64,000 nucleotides of DNA, from contig QHWB01000043.1 in NCBI GenBank assembly GCA_003222395.1, positions 60,321 through 124,320 on the forward strand, in the 5' to 3' direction. The position numbers and the translations under genes were made by a program. The stretch comes from Acidobacteriota bacterium. GTDB taxonomy: Bacteria > Acidobacteriota > Vicinamibacteria > Vicinamibacterales > CAVVIG01. Every line of letters starts with the position of its first letter. Position 1 is the stretch's first letter. The notes below the pieces were generated by a model, which ran no database searches, had not been told where the DNA came from, and saw only the letters and a list, made by a program, of their open reading frames with translations. Positions 7,600-16,493 of the stretch are shown here, piece after piece.

Positions 7600-8067
7600 T
7601 TACGACAGGGTCCCGAGCGTCATCCACACCTTGTCGTAGTCCGGCTCCTTGCGCGCGTCATCGAGCACCTCGCGGTGACGCACGACGCCGTCCTTGTCGA
7701 TCACGAAGACCGCGCGCTTCGCGATCCCCTTCAGCCCGATCATCTCCTCGTTGAAGACGCCGTACTGCCGGATGACGTCCTTGTTGAAGTCGCTGAGCAG
7801 CGGATACGTGAGCTTCTGCTGATCCTGAAACGCCTTCAGCGTAAAGAACGTGTCAACGCTGATCCCGTACACCTGCGCTTTCGCCTGGTTCAGCTTCGCG
7901 AGCGCGTCTCGGAACGTGCACAGCTCCTTCGTGCACACCGAGCTGAACGCCGCCGGAAAAAAGGCGAGCACCACCGGCTTCCCGCGCTGCGCGCTCAGCG
8001 TGACCGGCTGGCGATCCTGATTCGTCAAGGTGAAGTCCGGAGCGGTCGAGCCGACGTCTACAGCCAT
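7600..8067 (-). CDS. bcp: BCP-type peroxiredoxin
   Basis: 155 residues from ATG 8067, which has ggaggatca in front of it. An upstream in-frame ATG at 8112 would add residues unlike the family. The thioredoxin-like fold has F-F-P-A-A-F-S-S-V-C-T-K-E-L-C: peroxidatic Cys45 with Cys50 five residues on, the same pair as E. coli BCP (atypical 2-Cys). It reduces peroxides with thioredoxin as the usual donor. The catalytic Thr position is Ser42. It is divergent from the ABC transporter operon across a 62-base gap that contains a dyad. Confidence 0.88.
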   Translation of the reverse strand: MAVDVGSTAPDFTLTNQDRQPVTLSAQRGKPVVLAFFPAAFSSVCTKELCTFRDALAKLNQAKAQVYGISVDTFFTLKAFQDQQKLTYPLLSDFNKDVIRQYGVFNEEMIGLKGIAKRAVFVIDKDGVVRHREVLDDARKEPDYDKVWMTLGTLS

Positions 8068-8098
8068 TGATCCTCCATGCGTGGTTCGGTTAGCATTT

Positions 8099-8116
8099 TT
8101 GTTTGTCGTCAAACAA
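8099..8116. promoter_or_regulatory. inverted repeat between peroxiredoxin and ABC genes
   Basis: ttgtttg and caaacaa, perfect 7-base arms around tcgt, in the AT-rich 62-base divergent promoter region. Position and symmetry suggest a regulator site for one or both genes. The regulator is unknown. Confidence 0.4.
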
Positions 8117-8129
8117 TTAGGGGTGTCCT

Positions 8130-9110
8130 GTGATTGAGGTTCAACACCTCACGAAGCGCTATGGCCGTGTGACCGCCGTGGACGACGTGAGCTTCCGTGT
8201 CGAGCGCGGCGAAATCCTCGGATTTCTCGGCCCCAACGGCGCCGGCAAGACGACGACGATGCGCATCCTGACGGGGTACATACCCGCCACCGAAGGAAAG
8301 GCCATTGTCGCCGGCTTCGACGTGTTCGACCAGCCGATCGAGGCCAAGCGGCGCACGGGCTACCTGCCCGAAACGCCGCCCCTCTATCCCGACATGAGCG
8401 TCGCGGAGTATCTCAACTTCGTCGCCAGCATCAAAGGCGTCCCCGCCAACGAGAAGCGGCAGCGGATCCAGCAGGTGATGGTTAAGACGCGGATCGACGA
8501 CGTGGCGAACCGGCTCTGCTCGAAGCTGTCGAAAGGCTACAGGCAGCGCGTCGGCCTCGCTCAGTCGATCATCCACAACCCCGACGTGCTCATCCTCGAC
8601 GAGCCGACGGCGGGTCTCGATCCGAAGCAGATTATCGAAACGCGTCAGCTGATCAAACAGCTCGCCGGCGATCACACGATCATTCTGAGCACGCACATCC
8701 TTCCCGAAGTCTCGCAGACGTGCCAGCGCGTCGTCATCATCAACAAGGGGCGCGTCGTCGCGGTCGACACGCCGGACAACCTGACGGCGCGGCTGCGCGG
8801 CTCCGAGACGATGTACATCCAGGTCGACGCGAACGGACTCGACGCGAGCGGCGCGCTGCGCCGCGTGCCGGGCGTCTCGCGCGTCGTCGAATCCGATCGC
8901 CGCGAGCCCGCGGTCGGCTACGAAGTGGAGAGCGAGCGCGGACACGACGTCCGGCGCGAGCTGGCGCGGATCGTGGTCAGCAGCGGCTGGGGTCTGCTCG
9001 AGCTCCGGCCGATGCGTATGAGCCTCGAGGACATCTTCCTGTCGCTCACGACCGACGAGATGCCGACCCCGGCCGCCGAGCCGGCCGCAGGAGAAACCGT
9101 CCATGCGTAA
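8130..9110 (+). CDS. ABC transporter ATP-binding protein (GldA-like)
   Basis: 326 residues, GTG start at 8130. Walker A G-P-N-G-A-G-K-T (about 36-43), signature L-S-K-G-Y-R-Q-R, Walker B L-I-L-D-E-P and switch histidine in S-T-H. A C-terminal extension of about 90 residues (R-L-R-G-S-E-T-M onwards) is typical of the GldA/YtrB-type exporters. It is the first gene of a four-gene unit with the permease, the GldG-like protein and the DUF4340 protein. In Bacteroidetes, GldA-GldF-GldG is linked to gliding and surface assembly. In other phyla the cargo is unknown. Confidence 0.88.
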   Translation: MIEVQHLTKRYGRVTAVDDVSFRVERGEILGFLGPNGAGKTTTMRILTGYIPATEGKAIVAGFDVFDQPIEAKRRTGYLPETPPLYPDMSVAEYLNFVASIKGVPANEKRQRIQQVMVKTRIDDVANRLCSKLSKGYRQRVGLAQSIIHNPDVLILDEPTAGLDPKQIIETRQLIKQLAGDHTIILSTHILPEVSQTCQRVVIINKGRVVAVDTPDNLTARLRGSETMYIQVDANGLDASGALRRVPGVSRVVESDRREPAVGYEVESERGHDVRRELARIVVSSGWGLLELRPMRMSLEDIFLSLTTDEMPTPAAEPAAGETVHA

Positions 9111-9870
9111 CATCCTCGCGATCGCTCACAAGGAGCTGAAGTCGTACTTCTCGTCGCCCATCGCGTACATCGTGATCGGATTCTGGGCGCTGCTGTACGG
9201 CTACTTCTTCATCGCCATCCTGCAGTTCTTCGTCCGGCAAAGCATGCAGATGAGTCAGTTCGGCGGCCCGCAGTCGATGAACGTGAACCAGCAGCTGATT
9301 CGGCCGCTGCTGCAGAACGTCACGATTCTCGATTTGTTCCTGCTGCCGATGGTCACGATGCGGACCTATGCGGAGGAAAAGCGATCGGGCACGATCGAGC
9401 TGCTGCTCACGTCGCCCGTGAGCGACTTCGAGATCATCATGGGCAAGTTCCTCGGGGCGATGGCGCTCTACACCGTGATGCTCGCCGTGACGCTGCTGCA
9501 CATCGGGCTGCTCTTCTGGTACGGCCGTCCGGAGTGGAAGCCGATCGTCACGGCGTACCTCGGGCTCTGGCTGCTCGGCGGCTGCTTCGTCTCGCTGGGG
9601 CTCTTGATCTCGAGCATGACGAAGAATCAGATCGTGGCGGGCATGGTCACCTTCGCGATCTTCCTGATGTTCTCGGTGACAACGTGGATCGGCAGCTTTT
9701 CGGGACCGACGGTCGACAAGCTGACGCAGTACCTGTCGATCATCGACCACCTCGACGACTTCAACAAGGGCGTGCTCGATACGTCGCACCTCATTTATTA
9801 CCTCAGTTTCATCACGTTCGGTCTGTTCCTGACGGCCAAGTCGGTCGACACCGAACGGTGGCGCGGTTGA
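9103..9870 (+). CDS. ABC-2 type permease (GldF-like)
   Basis: 255 residues with about six membrane segments. N-terminal A-H-K-E-L-K-S-Y-F-S-S-P-I-A-Y is the hallmark of the GldF/ABC-2 group, followed by T-M-R-T-Y-A-E-E-K-R-S-G-T-I-E-L-L-L-T-S-P in the cytoplasmic coupling helix. It overlaps the ATPase gene by 8 bases and is separated from the GldG-like gene by one base. It is the membrane half of the exporter. Confidence 0.9.
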   Translation: MRNILAIAHKELKSYFSSPIAYIVIGFWALLYGYFFIAILQFFVRQSMQMSQFGGPQSMNVNQQLIRPLLQNVTILDLFLLPMVTMRTYAEEKRSGTIELLLTSPVSDFEIIMGKFLGAMALYTVMLAVTLLHIGLLFWYGRPEWKPIVTAYLGLWLLGGCFVSLGLLISSMTKNQIVAGMVTFAIFLMFSVTTWIGSFSGPTVDKLTQYLSIIDHLDDFNKGVLDTSHLIYYLSFITFGLFLTAKSVDTERWRG

Positions 9871-9871
9871 T

Positions 9872-11464
9872 ATGCTCAAACGAATTCTCGACATCGTCGG
9901 CTGGATAGGCTTCGGCCTCGTCATCATCGCGGTGTTGGTGACGCTGGTGCCCGCTCTCGATCGATTTGCCGCGTACTCACGGCCGCTGGCGATCGGCGGT
10001 CTCGTCTGCGTTCTGCTCTACACGCTGGGGCAGTGGCGCGAGATCGCGAACATGTTCCAGGGACGGCAGGCGCGCTACGGGACGCTCGCGGGCCTCAGCG
10101 TGCTCGTCGTGCTCGGCATCCTGATCGCCATCAATTACATCGGCGCCAAGCAGAACAAGCGGTGGGACCTGACGGTGAACAAGCAGTTCAGCCTGTCCGA
10201 TCAGAGCCGCACCGTCCTCTCGAAGCTCGACTCGCCGCTCCAGGTAATGGTGTTCGCGCGCGAGACCGACTTCCCGCAGTATCAGGACAAGGTCAAGGAA
10301 TACGAGTACGCGTCGAAGAAGATCTCGACCGAGTACATCGATCCCGACAAGAAGCCGGCGATCGCCAAGCAGAATCAGGTTCAGCAGTACGGCACGATCG
10401 TCTTCAATTACAAAGGACGCACCGAGCGCGTCACCAATGATGCCGAGCAGGAGATCACCAACGGCATCATCAAGGTGGTGTCGGGACAACAGAGGAAGGT
10501 GTACTTCACCCAGGGGCACGGCGAGAAGGAAACCGCGTCGCAGTCCGATCGCGAGAGCTACAGCGCGATTGCGGCGGCGCTCGGCCGCGAAAACTACACC
10601 GTCGACAAGCTGGTGATCGCGCAGCAGGGCGCGGTGCCCGACGATGCCGCGGTGGTCGTCGTCGCCGGACCGAAGACCGATTTCTTCCCGAACGAGATCG
10701 ACGCGCTGAAGAAATATCTCGACAAGGCGGGCAAGCTGCTGCTGATGCTCGATCCGCCGGACCGTGCCGACAGCCCGCAGGCGACCAATCTGATTGCGCT
10801 CGCGCACGACTGGGGCATCGAAGTGGGCAACAACGTCGTCGTCGACGTGAGCGGCATGGGACGCCTGATCGGCACCGATGCGTCCGTGCCGGTCGCGGCA
10901 AGCTACCCGTCGCATGCGATTACGAAGAACGGCGCGTTCAACTACATCACGGCGTTTCCGATGGCGCGCTCGGTGGCGCCGGTGACGGGCGGCGTCAACG
11001 GCCGCACGGCGACCTCGTTCATCGAGACGAGCCCGCGAAGCTGGGCGGAGACGGACATCAAAGGCCTGCTGACCAGCGGGCAGGTGTCGCTCGACGAGTC
11101 CAAGGGCGACAAGAAAGGACCGGTCGTCATCGGGTCGGCCGTCAACGCGCCGACGGCCGAGGCGTCGAAAACGCCCGCTCAGCCCGACGCGCCGAAGCCC
11201 GAAACGCGGATCGCCGTCGTCGGCGATTCCGATTTCGCGGCGAACTCCGGCCTCGGCATCCAGGGCAACCGAGACCTGTTCATGAACATCGTCGGCTGGC
11301 TGTCGCAGCAGGAAAACCTGATTTCGATCCGTCCGAGAGAAGCCGACGATCGCCGCATCACGATGACCGCCAAGGACCAGATCGGCATCAACTGGCTGTC
11401 GATCCTGATCATCCCGGGCTTCATCTTCGGAACGGGCGTCTATAACTGGTGGCGGAGGCGCTAG
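9872..11464 (+). CDS. GldG-like ABC-associated membrane protein
   Basis: 530 residues. Two N-terminal membrane segments (about 8-28 and 33-52) and a third near 75-92 precede a large extracytoplasmic region (about 95-500) with the GldG/ABC-transporter-auxiliary features N-K-Q-F-S-L-S-D-Q-S and Y-F-T-Q-G-H-G-E-K. A final membrane helix follows (I-N-W-L-S-I-L-I-I-P-G-F). This layout matches the IFT52/GldG-like partner of ABC-2 exporters, which probably acts outside the inner membrane. The 40-residue stretch near 430 is low-complexity and Pro/Ala/Lys-rich. Confidence 0.87.
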   Translation: MLKRILDIVGWIGFGLVIIAVLVTLVPALDRFAAYSRPLAIGGLVCVLLYTLGQWREIANMFQGRQARYGTLAGLSVLVVLGILIAINYIGAKQNKRWDLTVNKQFSLSDQSRTVLSKLDSPLQVMVFARETDFPQYQDKVKEYEYASKKISTEYIDPDKKPAIAKQNQVQQYGTIVFNYKGRTERVTNDAEQEITNGIIKVVSGQQRKVYFTQGHGEKETASQSDRESYSAIAAALGRENYTVDKLVIAQQGAVPDDAAVVVVAGPKTDFFPNEIDALKKYLDKAGKLLLMLDPPDRADSPQATNLIALAHDWGIEVGNNVVVDVSGMGRLIGTDASVPVAASYPSHAITKNGAFNYITAFPMARSVAPVTGGVNGRTATSFIETSPRSWAETDIKGLLTSGQVSLDESKGDKKGPVVIGSAVNAPTAEASKTPAQPDAPKPETRIAVVGDSDFAANSGLGIQGNRDLFMNIVGWLSQQENLISIRPREADDRRITMTAKDQIGINWLSILIIPGFIFGTGVYNWWRRR

Positions 11465-11469
11465 ACTCC

Positions 11470-12819
11470 ATGCGCGGTCTGAAATCGACGATAGCGCTGA
11501 TCGTCGTGCTCGCTGGGCTCGGCGCGTACATCTACTTCGTCACGTGGAAGCAGGCCGACACCGCGAGCACCTCGAACAAGGAGAAGGTGTTCAGCTCCGT
11601 CGAAGCCGACAAGATCGAGGATCTGAAAGTGACGTCGTCGGCCGGCGACGCGACGTCGCTGAAAAAGAGCGGCGGCGAGTGGCAGATTGTCCAGCCGATC
11701 GCCGCCAAGGCGGACGCATCGGAGGTGAACGGCATCACCGCCGCTCTCAGCTCGATCGAGATCACCCGCGTCGTCGACGAAAATCCGTCGAGCCTCAACG
11801 ACTACGGTTTGTCCAATCCGCGCGTCGAGATCGAGTTCAAGACCGGCGGCGCCAAGGATTACCGCAAGCTGCTGATCGGCGAGAAATCGCCGACCGGCTC
11901 GGATCTCTTCGCGAAGCGGAACGACGAGAAGAAGGTCTTCCTCATCCCGGCGTTCCAGGAATCGACGTTCGACAAGAAGACGTTCGACCTCCGGATGAAG
12001 CAGCTGATCGCGATCGACCGCGACAAGATCGATGCGTTGCACGTCGTGGCGAACGGCAAGACGGTCGATTTCGCGAAAGACGGCGGCGACTGGAAGATCG
12101 TGAAACCGGTTCAGACCAAGGCCGACTTCGGATCGGTCGAAGGCCTCATCGGACGCGTGCAGAGCGCGCAGATGAAATCGATCGTCGCGGACGAGGCCAA
12201 CGCCGCCGATCTCAGGAAATACGGCCTCGACAAGCCGCAAGTCACCGTCGACCTGAACGCCGGCAGCTCGAAGGCGACGCTGCTCATCGGCGGAAAGGCC
12301 GACGACAACACGGTGTATGCGCGCGACGCGTCGCGGCCCGCCGTCGTCACGATCGAGAAATCGCTGGTCGACGATTTGAGCAAAGGCGCCGACGACTACC
12401 GCGTCAAGGATCTGTTCCAGTTCCGCGCCTACAACGCGAATCACGTCGAGATCACGCGGGGCGACCAGAAAGCGATTTTCGATCGCGTGAAAGGCCAGGG
12501 CGAGAACGCGCAGGACAAATGGCATCGCGCGAACCCGAGCCCGGCCGATCTCGACCGCGACAAGGTCGACGCCGTCCTCGCGAAGCTCGCCAACATGCGC
12601 GCGGCGTCGTTCGTGGAATCGACCGCGAAAACCGGTCTCGACAAGCCCGCGATGGCGGTCTACGTGAAGTTCGACGACGGCAGGAAGGAAGAGCGAATCA
12701 CCTTCGGCAAAACGGGCGACGATGTGTTCGCCGCGCGGCCCGGCGAGGCCGGCGCGATGAAAACGGATGCGGCAGACTTCACGGAATTCAACAAATCGCT
12801 CGACGAAATCGTGAAATAG
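11470..12819 (+). CDS. DUF4340 domain-containing protein
   Basis: 449 residues from ATG 11470, five bases after the previous stop. Starting further upstream at 11449 would overlap gldG. A single N-terminal membrane segment (about 6-24) anchors a Lys/Asp-rich extracytoplasmic domain with repeated modules: S-L-K-K-S-G-G-E-W-Q-I-V-Q-P-I and a second F-A-K-D-G-G-D-W-K-I-V-K-P, each followed by L-x-x-Y-G-L. These are DUF4340 repeats. Proteins of this family commonly end GldA/F/G-type operons. Molecular role unknown. Confidence 0.88.
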   Translation: MRGLKSTIALIVVLAGLGAYIYFVTWKQADTASTSNKEKVFSSVEADKIEDLKVTSSAGDATSLKKSGGEWQIVQPIAAKADASEVNGITAALSSIEITRVVDENPSSLNDYGLSNPRVEIEFKTGGAKDYRKLLIGEKSPTGSDLFAKRNDEKKVFLIPAFQESTFDKKTFDLRMKQLIAIDRDKIDALHVVANGKTVDFAKDGGDWKIVKPVQTKADFGSVEGLIGRVQSAQMKSIVADEANAADLRKYGLDKPQVTVDLNAGSSKATLLIGGKADDNTVYARDASRPAVVTIEKSLVDDLSKGADDYRVKDLFQFRAYNANHVEITRGDQKAIFDRVKGQGENAQDKWHRANPSPADLDRDKVDAVLAKLANMRAASFVESTAKTGLDKPAMAVYVKFDDGRKEERITFGKTGDDVFAARPGEAGAMKTDAADFTEFNKSLDEIVK

Positions 12820-12876
12820 GCAGGGTTGTTGCTACCAACATCGGGTTTACCTCAATGTGGGTAGCGGCAGCCACAC

Positions 12877-13308
12877 ATGTCTGTTAAGCGCAGGTCCAGG
12901 TCTGACGCGCTGACGGTCCTGATCGTCGACGACGATGTCGATGCCAGGCGAATCTACGGCGAGTACCTCCGCGTCAAGGGGATGACCGCGTTCAGCGCGA
13001 CGGACGGCCGCAGCGGTATCGAAAAAGCGAACGATCTCAAGCCGGACGTCATTGTGCTCGACCTCGCCATGCCGCGCGTCGACGGATGGACCGTGCTCAA
13101 GCATCTGCGCGAGTCGAGCTGGACCTCGCCGATTCCAATCATCGTCGTGACCGCCAACCACGCCGTGCGCGACGAAGCATTCCAGGCCGGATGCGACGCC
13201 TACCTGCTGAAGCCGTGTCCGCCCGAGACGCTGTGGCTGCAGGTTCGGGCCCTGCTGCGGATGAGGCCAGACGTCGTCGCCGGCAGTAGCTTCGATACGC
13301 GATTGTAG
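12877..13308 (+). CDS. single-domain response regulator (CheY-like)
   Basis: 143 residues, receiver domain only: acidic cluster D-D-D near 19-21, phospho-acceptor in V-I-V-L-D-L-A-M-P (about 65), conserved Thr in V-V-T-A-N and switch Lys in L-L-K-P. All catalytic residues are present, unlike in the REC-PilZ protein at 2239. No output domain, so it probably works by protein-protein contact. No kinase is adjacent. It lies 57 bases after the DUF4340 gene and may share its transcript. Confidence 0.9.
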   Translation: MSVKRRSRSDALTVLIVDDDVDARRIYGEYLRVKGMTAFSATDGRSGIEKANDLKPDVIVLDLAMPRVDGWTVLKHLRESSWTSPIPIIVVTANHAVRDEAFQAGCDAYLLKPCPPETLWLQVRALLRMRPDVVAGSSFDTRL

Positions 13309-13334
13309 AAATTTCACTTCAGTTCGACCACTCT

Positions 13335-16300
13335 TCAGCGCTTAAGCAGTGCTTCCGTTTCGTACACCACTCCTCCTTTCATCACGTGTTTCACCCGTCG
13401 CAGCAGTTTGATGTCGCTCAGCGGATTTCCGTCGATGACGACGAGATCGGCGAGCTTTCCGGCCTCGATGCTGCCGAGATCGGCGCCGACACCCATCGCC
13501 TCCGCGGAAACGGTTGTGGCCGTACGCAGCACTTCGAACGGCGACAACCCGCCTGACGCGTAGTTTTCCAGCTCCATCAGCAGGCTGAGCCCGTACGGAT
13601 TGATGGGAGCGTCGGTGCCGGCGGTCACGCGGCCGCCGCCTTTGACGACTTCGTACACCGTCTTCTCCTGCGGCTTCACGAGCCGCTCGGCGTCCTCGAG
13701 CATCGCGATCGGCGCCGTCCGCGTCTGCGCGCGCCAGCGCGCCGGTACGGAAGGCGGATAGAGCGTCTGGATTCGGCGATCGTCAATCCACGACGCGTCG
13801 CGCAGCGTCTCGAGGCGGAAGCCGCCCTGGATGCCAATCGTCGGCGTCAGCGTCATCTGCGACGCCGTGAGCAGATCGATGACGTCCCGGTACGAGCGAG
13901 AGAGCGCCGTGATCTTCGGTGAGTAGCCGCGCCGGCTCGTGCCCCGAATGTGCTCGACGCCGTCGGCGCCGGACGCCACGGCCGGATACAGCTCGTGCGA
14001 CGTCACCGGCATGCCCATTCGGTGCGCTTCTTCGATGATCCGCTTCTGCATCAGATCCGGCAGGCGGACGTACGTTTTGATGAAATCGAATCCGAATGCG
14101 GCCGCGTGCTGAAGCTGCAGCGGCAACTGACCGGTGTCGTCGAGCGATGAGCCTCCCGGATAGTAGATGCGCGTGCCGTCGAAGGGCTCGCCGGTCGTGA
14201 TCAACCGCGGTCCAATCCGCGCGCCCGATTCGAACGCCTCGCGATTCTCCATCGTCTCGAACGCGTTCGTCGCCGGATTCCGGACCGTCGTGATGCCCCA
14301 CGACAGGAAGATGCGGCCCAGCGCCTCGCCATATTCCTTGTTGAGATGTGTGTGGATCTCGATGAGGCCCGGAATCACGGTGTCGTTCGATGCGTCGACG
14401 ATCGGTCCGGCGTGCAGCGCTTCGCGATGCGGCTCGACGCTCTTGATGCGAGCGCCTTCGACGACGATGTCGACGCCTGTTCGGATCGTGTCGGTCGTGC
14501 CGTCCCAGAGGCGACCGGCATGGATCGTTGTCATCCGGCTGGCGCCGTCCCTCGACGAGCTCGTGACGCCCGGAGCCTGCCGAAGGGCGGATGCCATTGA
14601 TGTCGCTGATGTCCACGTGAGATGCGGATCGATGTTCGTGACCACGCGGCGCGATGCGACGTCGACGAGCTTGAAGCCGGAGTCGGTCTGATACAGCAGC
14701 CGGTGCGAATCGGCGGTCCACGACGGCGAACCGGCGCGATCCGTCGACACCGGCCGCGGCGGTCCGAGCGGCGATCCATCGCGCGCGACCGGCCATACTG
14801 CCAGCAGTCCGTCGACGATCGCGGCCATCTGCGACCCATCGGGCGACCACGCGGGACCATAGTCTTCGCGCATTCCGATCGACTTGTGCGGCGCCGGTTC
14901 GAACCACCGATCGGGCGCGCCGTCGAGCGAAATGCGGAGCACCTGGTTGGTCCCTTCGCGGAACCGCGTCGAGTACACCTTCAGCGACGAAACGACCAGC
15001 GCCGTTCCTTCCGGCGACCAGTTCGGACGTCCCGGTTCGTTGAGGCGCTCGTGCGCCTTTCTCGTGGCGCCGCTCTTCGCCTCCGCAACGTACAGTTGAC
15101 CCTCGGCGTCGATGAACGCGATCCGCGAGCCGTCGGGTGACCATGACGGCTCGGTCGGCGTGGCGCCGGTATGGGTCAGCTGGCGGGCGTCGCCACTCCG
15201 CGACTCCGCGATCCAGATCTCCATCGATCCGCCTCGATCGGAGGCGAACGCGATCGACCGACCGTCAGGCGACCACGCCGGATCGGTGTCGACCGCCGCG
15301 TCGTTCGTGAGCCGCCGCGGCGCGGCGGAGCCGTCGACCGACATCAGCCAGAGATCGCCGAGCGCCGTGAACACGACTTGAGTGCCGTCGGGCGAAATCG
15401 CTGGATGCGTGATGCCGGCGGCACGCTGCGGCCCGGCGACGTCGAACCGATGACGCTTCGGGGTGAACGCCGGTCGCGTGAACGACACGTCGGCGCTGAA
15501 CTCGATCGTCCGTGCCGCGCCGCCGGCGGCCGGCCGCCGTTTGATCCTGCCGTCCGCCGTGTACAGCAATTCGTCGTTGGTGATCCATTGGGGCCTGAAC
15601 GGAAACACGTCTTCGTCGGCGTCCGCGATGTTGCGGCCGTTGACGACGAGCCGGCTGCGGCTGCCCGCAATCGCGTTGAACGCGATCGCGCCGTCGGGAC
15701 CGAACGATGGTCCGGCGAGCGCGCCGTCGGCGGCGGCGATCAACTGCTCGCTCGCATAGATTCCGGGCTTCTCTCGCCGATCGGACACGTAGGCGATCTC
15801 GGTCGCGCTGCGCCACGCCGGCATGAACTCGTTGGAGGGTGCGGTCGTGATCGCAGCGACCTCGCCCGTCGAAAGCGTTACCGTCCAGATGTCGTAGCTG
15901 CCGCTGCGATCCGACGAGAACGCGATGCGCAATCCGTCGGGCGACCACACCGGCTCGCGATCGTCGAACGGGCTCGACGTGATGGCGCGAAGGTCGCTGC
16001 CGTCGGCGTTGACGGTCCAGATCTGCCACGTGCTGCTGCGATACGCCTGGAAGGCGATCTTCCTTCCGTCAGGCGACCACGATGGCTGGCGCGCGTCCAT
16101 GAAGATGTCGGTGATGGCTGTCGCGGCGCCGCCGTTCGCCGGCATCGTCCACAACGTGCCGAGCAGATCGATCGCGATGGTGCGACCGTCGGGCGAGAGC
16201 GCGGCCGCCATGTTCGTTCCTTCGCGCAGCGTGAGATGAACTGCTCGACCGACGCTCGGCTGAAAGCCTCGCGCTACGGCCTCATGTAGGGCGGGCGTTT

Positions 16301-16493
16301 CTACGGTCTCGTGTAGGGCAGGCCCTTCTACCGTCTCGTGTAGGGCGAGCGTTTCTACGGTCTCGTGTAGGGCGAGCCCTTCTACCGTCTCGTGTAGGCC
16401 GAGCCCTTCTACCGTCTCGTGTAGGGCGAGCCTTTCAGGCGAGCCGATGGCGAGAGCCAGTAGAATCGCGGCGGTGATGGCTGCAGCGCGCAT
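13335..16493 (-). CDS. secreted amidohydrolase with TolB-like propeller; N-terminus carries repeat-encoded nonamers
   Basis: 1052 residues. A signal peptide (1-18, ending A-I-G-S) is followed at once by six nine-residue repeats, L-H-E-T-V-E-G-L-A and variants, translated from the 27-base repeats at 16254-16445. Residues 85-620 contain many W-S-P-D-G-x-x-I-A-F blades (PD40/TolB propeller). Residues 645-1040 form an amidohydrolase: P-G-L-I-E-I-H-T-H-L metal site, later His in M-P-V-T-S-H-E and G-V-E-H, and the general-base Asp in T-A-G-T-D-A-P. Similar proteins are exported peptidase- or hydrolase-like enzymes of unknown substrate. A second insert, L-R-Q-A-P-G-V-T-S-S-S-R-D-G (about 14545-14590), sits between propeller and enzyme and also looks like repeat DNA. 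The ATG overlaps that of the divergent dacB. Confidence 0.85.
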   Translation of the reverse strand: MRAAAITAAILLALAIGSPERLALHETVEGLGLHETVEGLALHETVETLALHETVEGPALHETVETPALHEAVARGFQPSVGRAVHLTLREGTNMAAALSPDGRTIAIDLLGTLWTMPANGGAATAITDIFMDARQPSWSPDGRKIAFQAYRSSTWQIWTVNADGSDLRAITSSPFDDREPVWSPDGLRIAFSSDRSGSYDIWTVTLSTGEVAAITTAPSNEFMPAWRSATEIAYVSDRREKPGIYASEQLIAAADGALAGPSFGPDGAIAFNAIAGSRSRLVVNGRNIADADEDVFPFRPQWITNDELLYTADGRIKRRPAAGGAARTIEFSADVSFTRPAFTPKRHRFDVAGPQRAAGITHPAISPDGTQVVFTALGDLWLMSVDGSAAPRRLTNDAAVDTDPAWSPDGRSIAFASDRGGSMEIWIAESRSGDARQLTHTGATPTEPSWSPDGSRIAFIDAEGQLYVAEAKSGATRKAHERLNEPGRPNWSPEGTALVVSSLKVYSTRFREGTNQVLRISLDGAPDRWFEPAPHKSIGMREDYGPAWSPDGSQMAAIVDGLLAVWPVARDGSPLGPPRPVSTDRAGSPSWTADSHRLLYQTDSGFKLVDVASRRVVTNIDPHLTWTSATSMASALRQAPGVTSSSRDGASRMTTIHAGRLWDGTTDTIRTGVDIVVEGARIKSVEPHREALHAGPIVDASNDTVIPGLIEIHTHLNKEYGEALGRIFLSWGITTVRNPATNAFETMENREAFESGARIGPRLITTGEPFDGTRIYYPGGSSLDDTGQLPLQLQHAAAFGFDFIKTYVRLPDLMQKRIIEEAHRMGMPVTSHELYPAVASGADGVEHIRGTSRRGYSPKITALSRSYRDVIDLLTASQMTLTPTIGIQGGFRLETLRDASWIDDRRIQTLYPPSVPARWRAQTRTAPIAMLEDAERLVKPQEKTVYEVVKGGGRVTAGTDAPINPYGLSLLMELENYASGGLSPFEVLRTATTVSAEAMGVGADLGSIEAGKLADLVVIDGNPLSDIKLLRRVKHVMKGGVVYETEALLKR
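14541..14592. repeat. imperfect inverted repeat in the amidohydrolase domain linker
   Basis: ccctcgacgagctc is answered by gagcctgccgaaggg, with 10 of 14 positions complementary. It resembles the widespread cttcggcaggctc-type extragenic repeats. It stays in frame at the junction between propeller and enzyme domain. Confidence 0.4.
16254..16445. repeat. 27-base tandem expansion inside a TGAAAG/CTTTCA palindromic element, in frame
   Basis: Outer arms gctcggctgaaagcctcgcg (16254) and gcgagcctttcaggcgagc (to 16445) match the elements at 50144-50224 and 57755-57810. Between them the central unit ttctaccgtctcgtgtaggg plus a 7-base variable part is tandemly repeated about five times with a 27-base period. 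Because 27 is divisible by three, each copy adds nine residues to the amidohydrolase. Confidence 0.9.

Noticed and set aside
16254..16445. CRISPR-like periodic repeats
   Set aside because: The 27-base units are directly adjacent without unique spacers, they are translated, and no cas gene is nearby.
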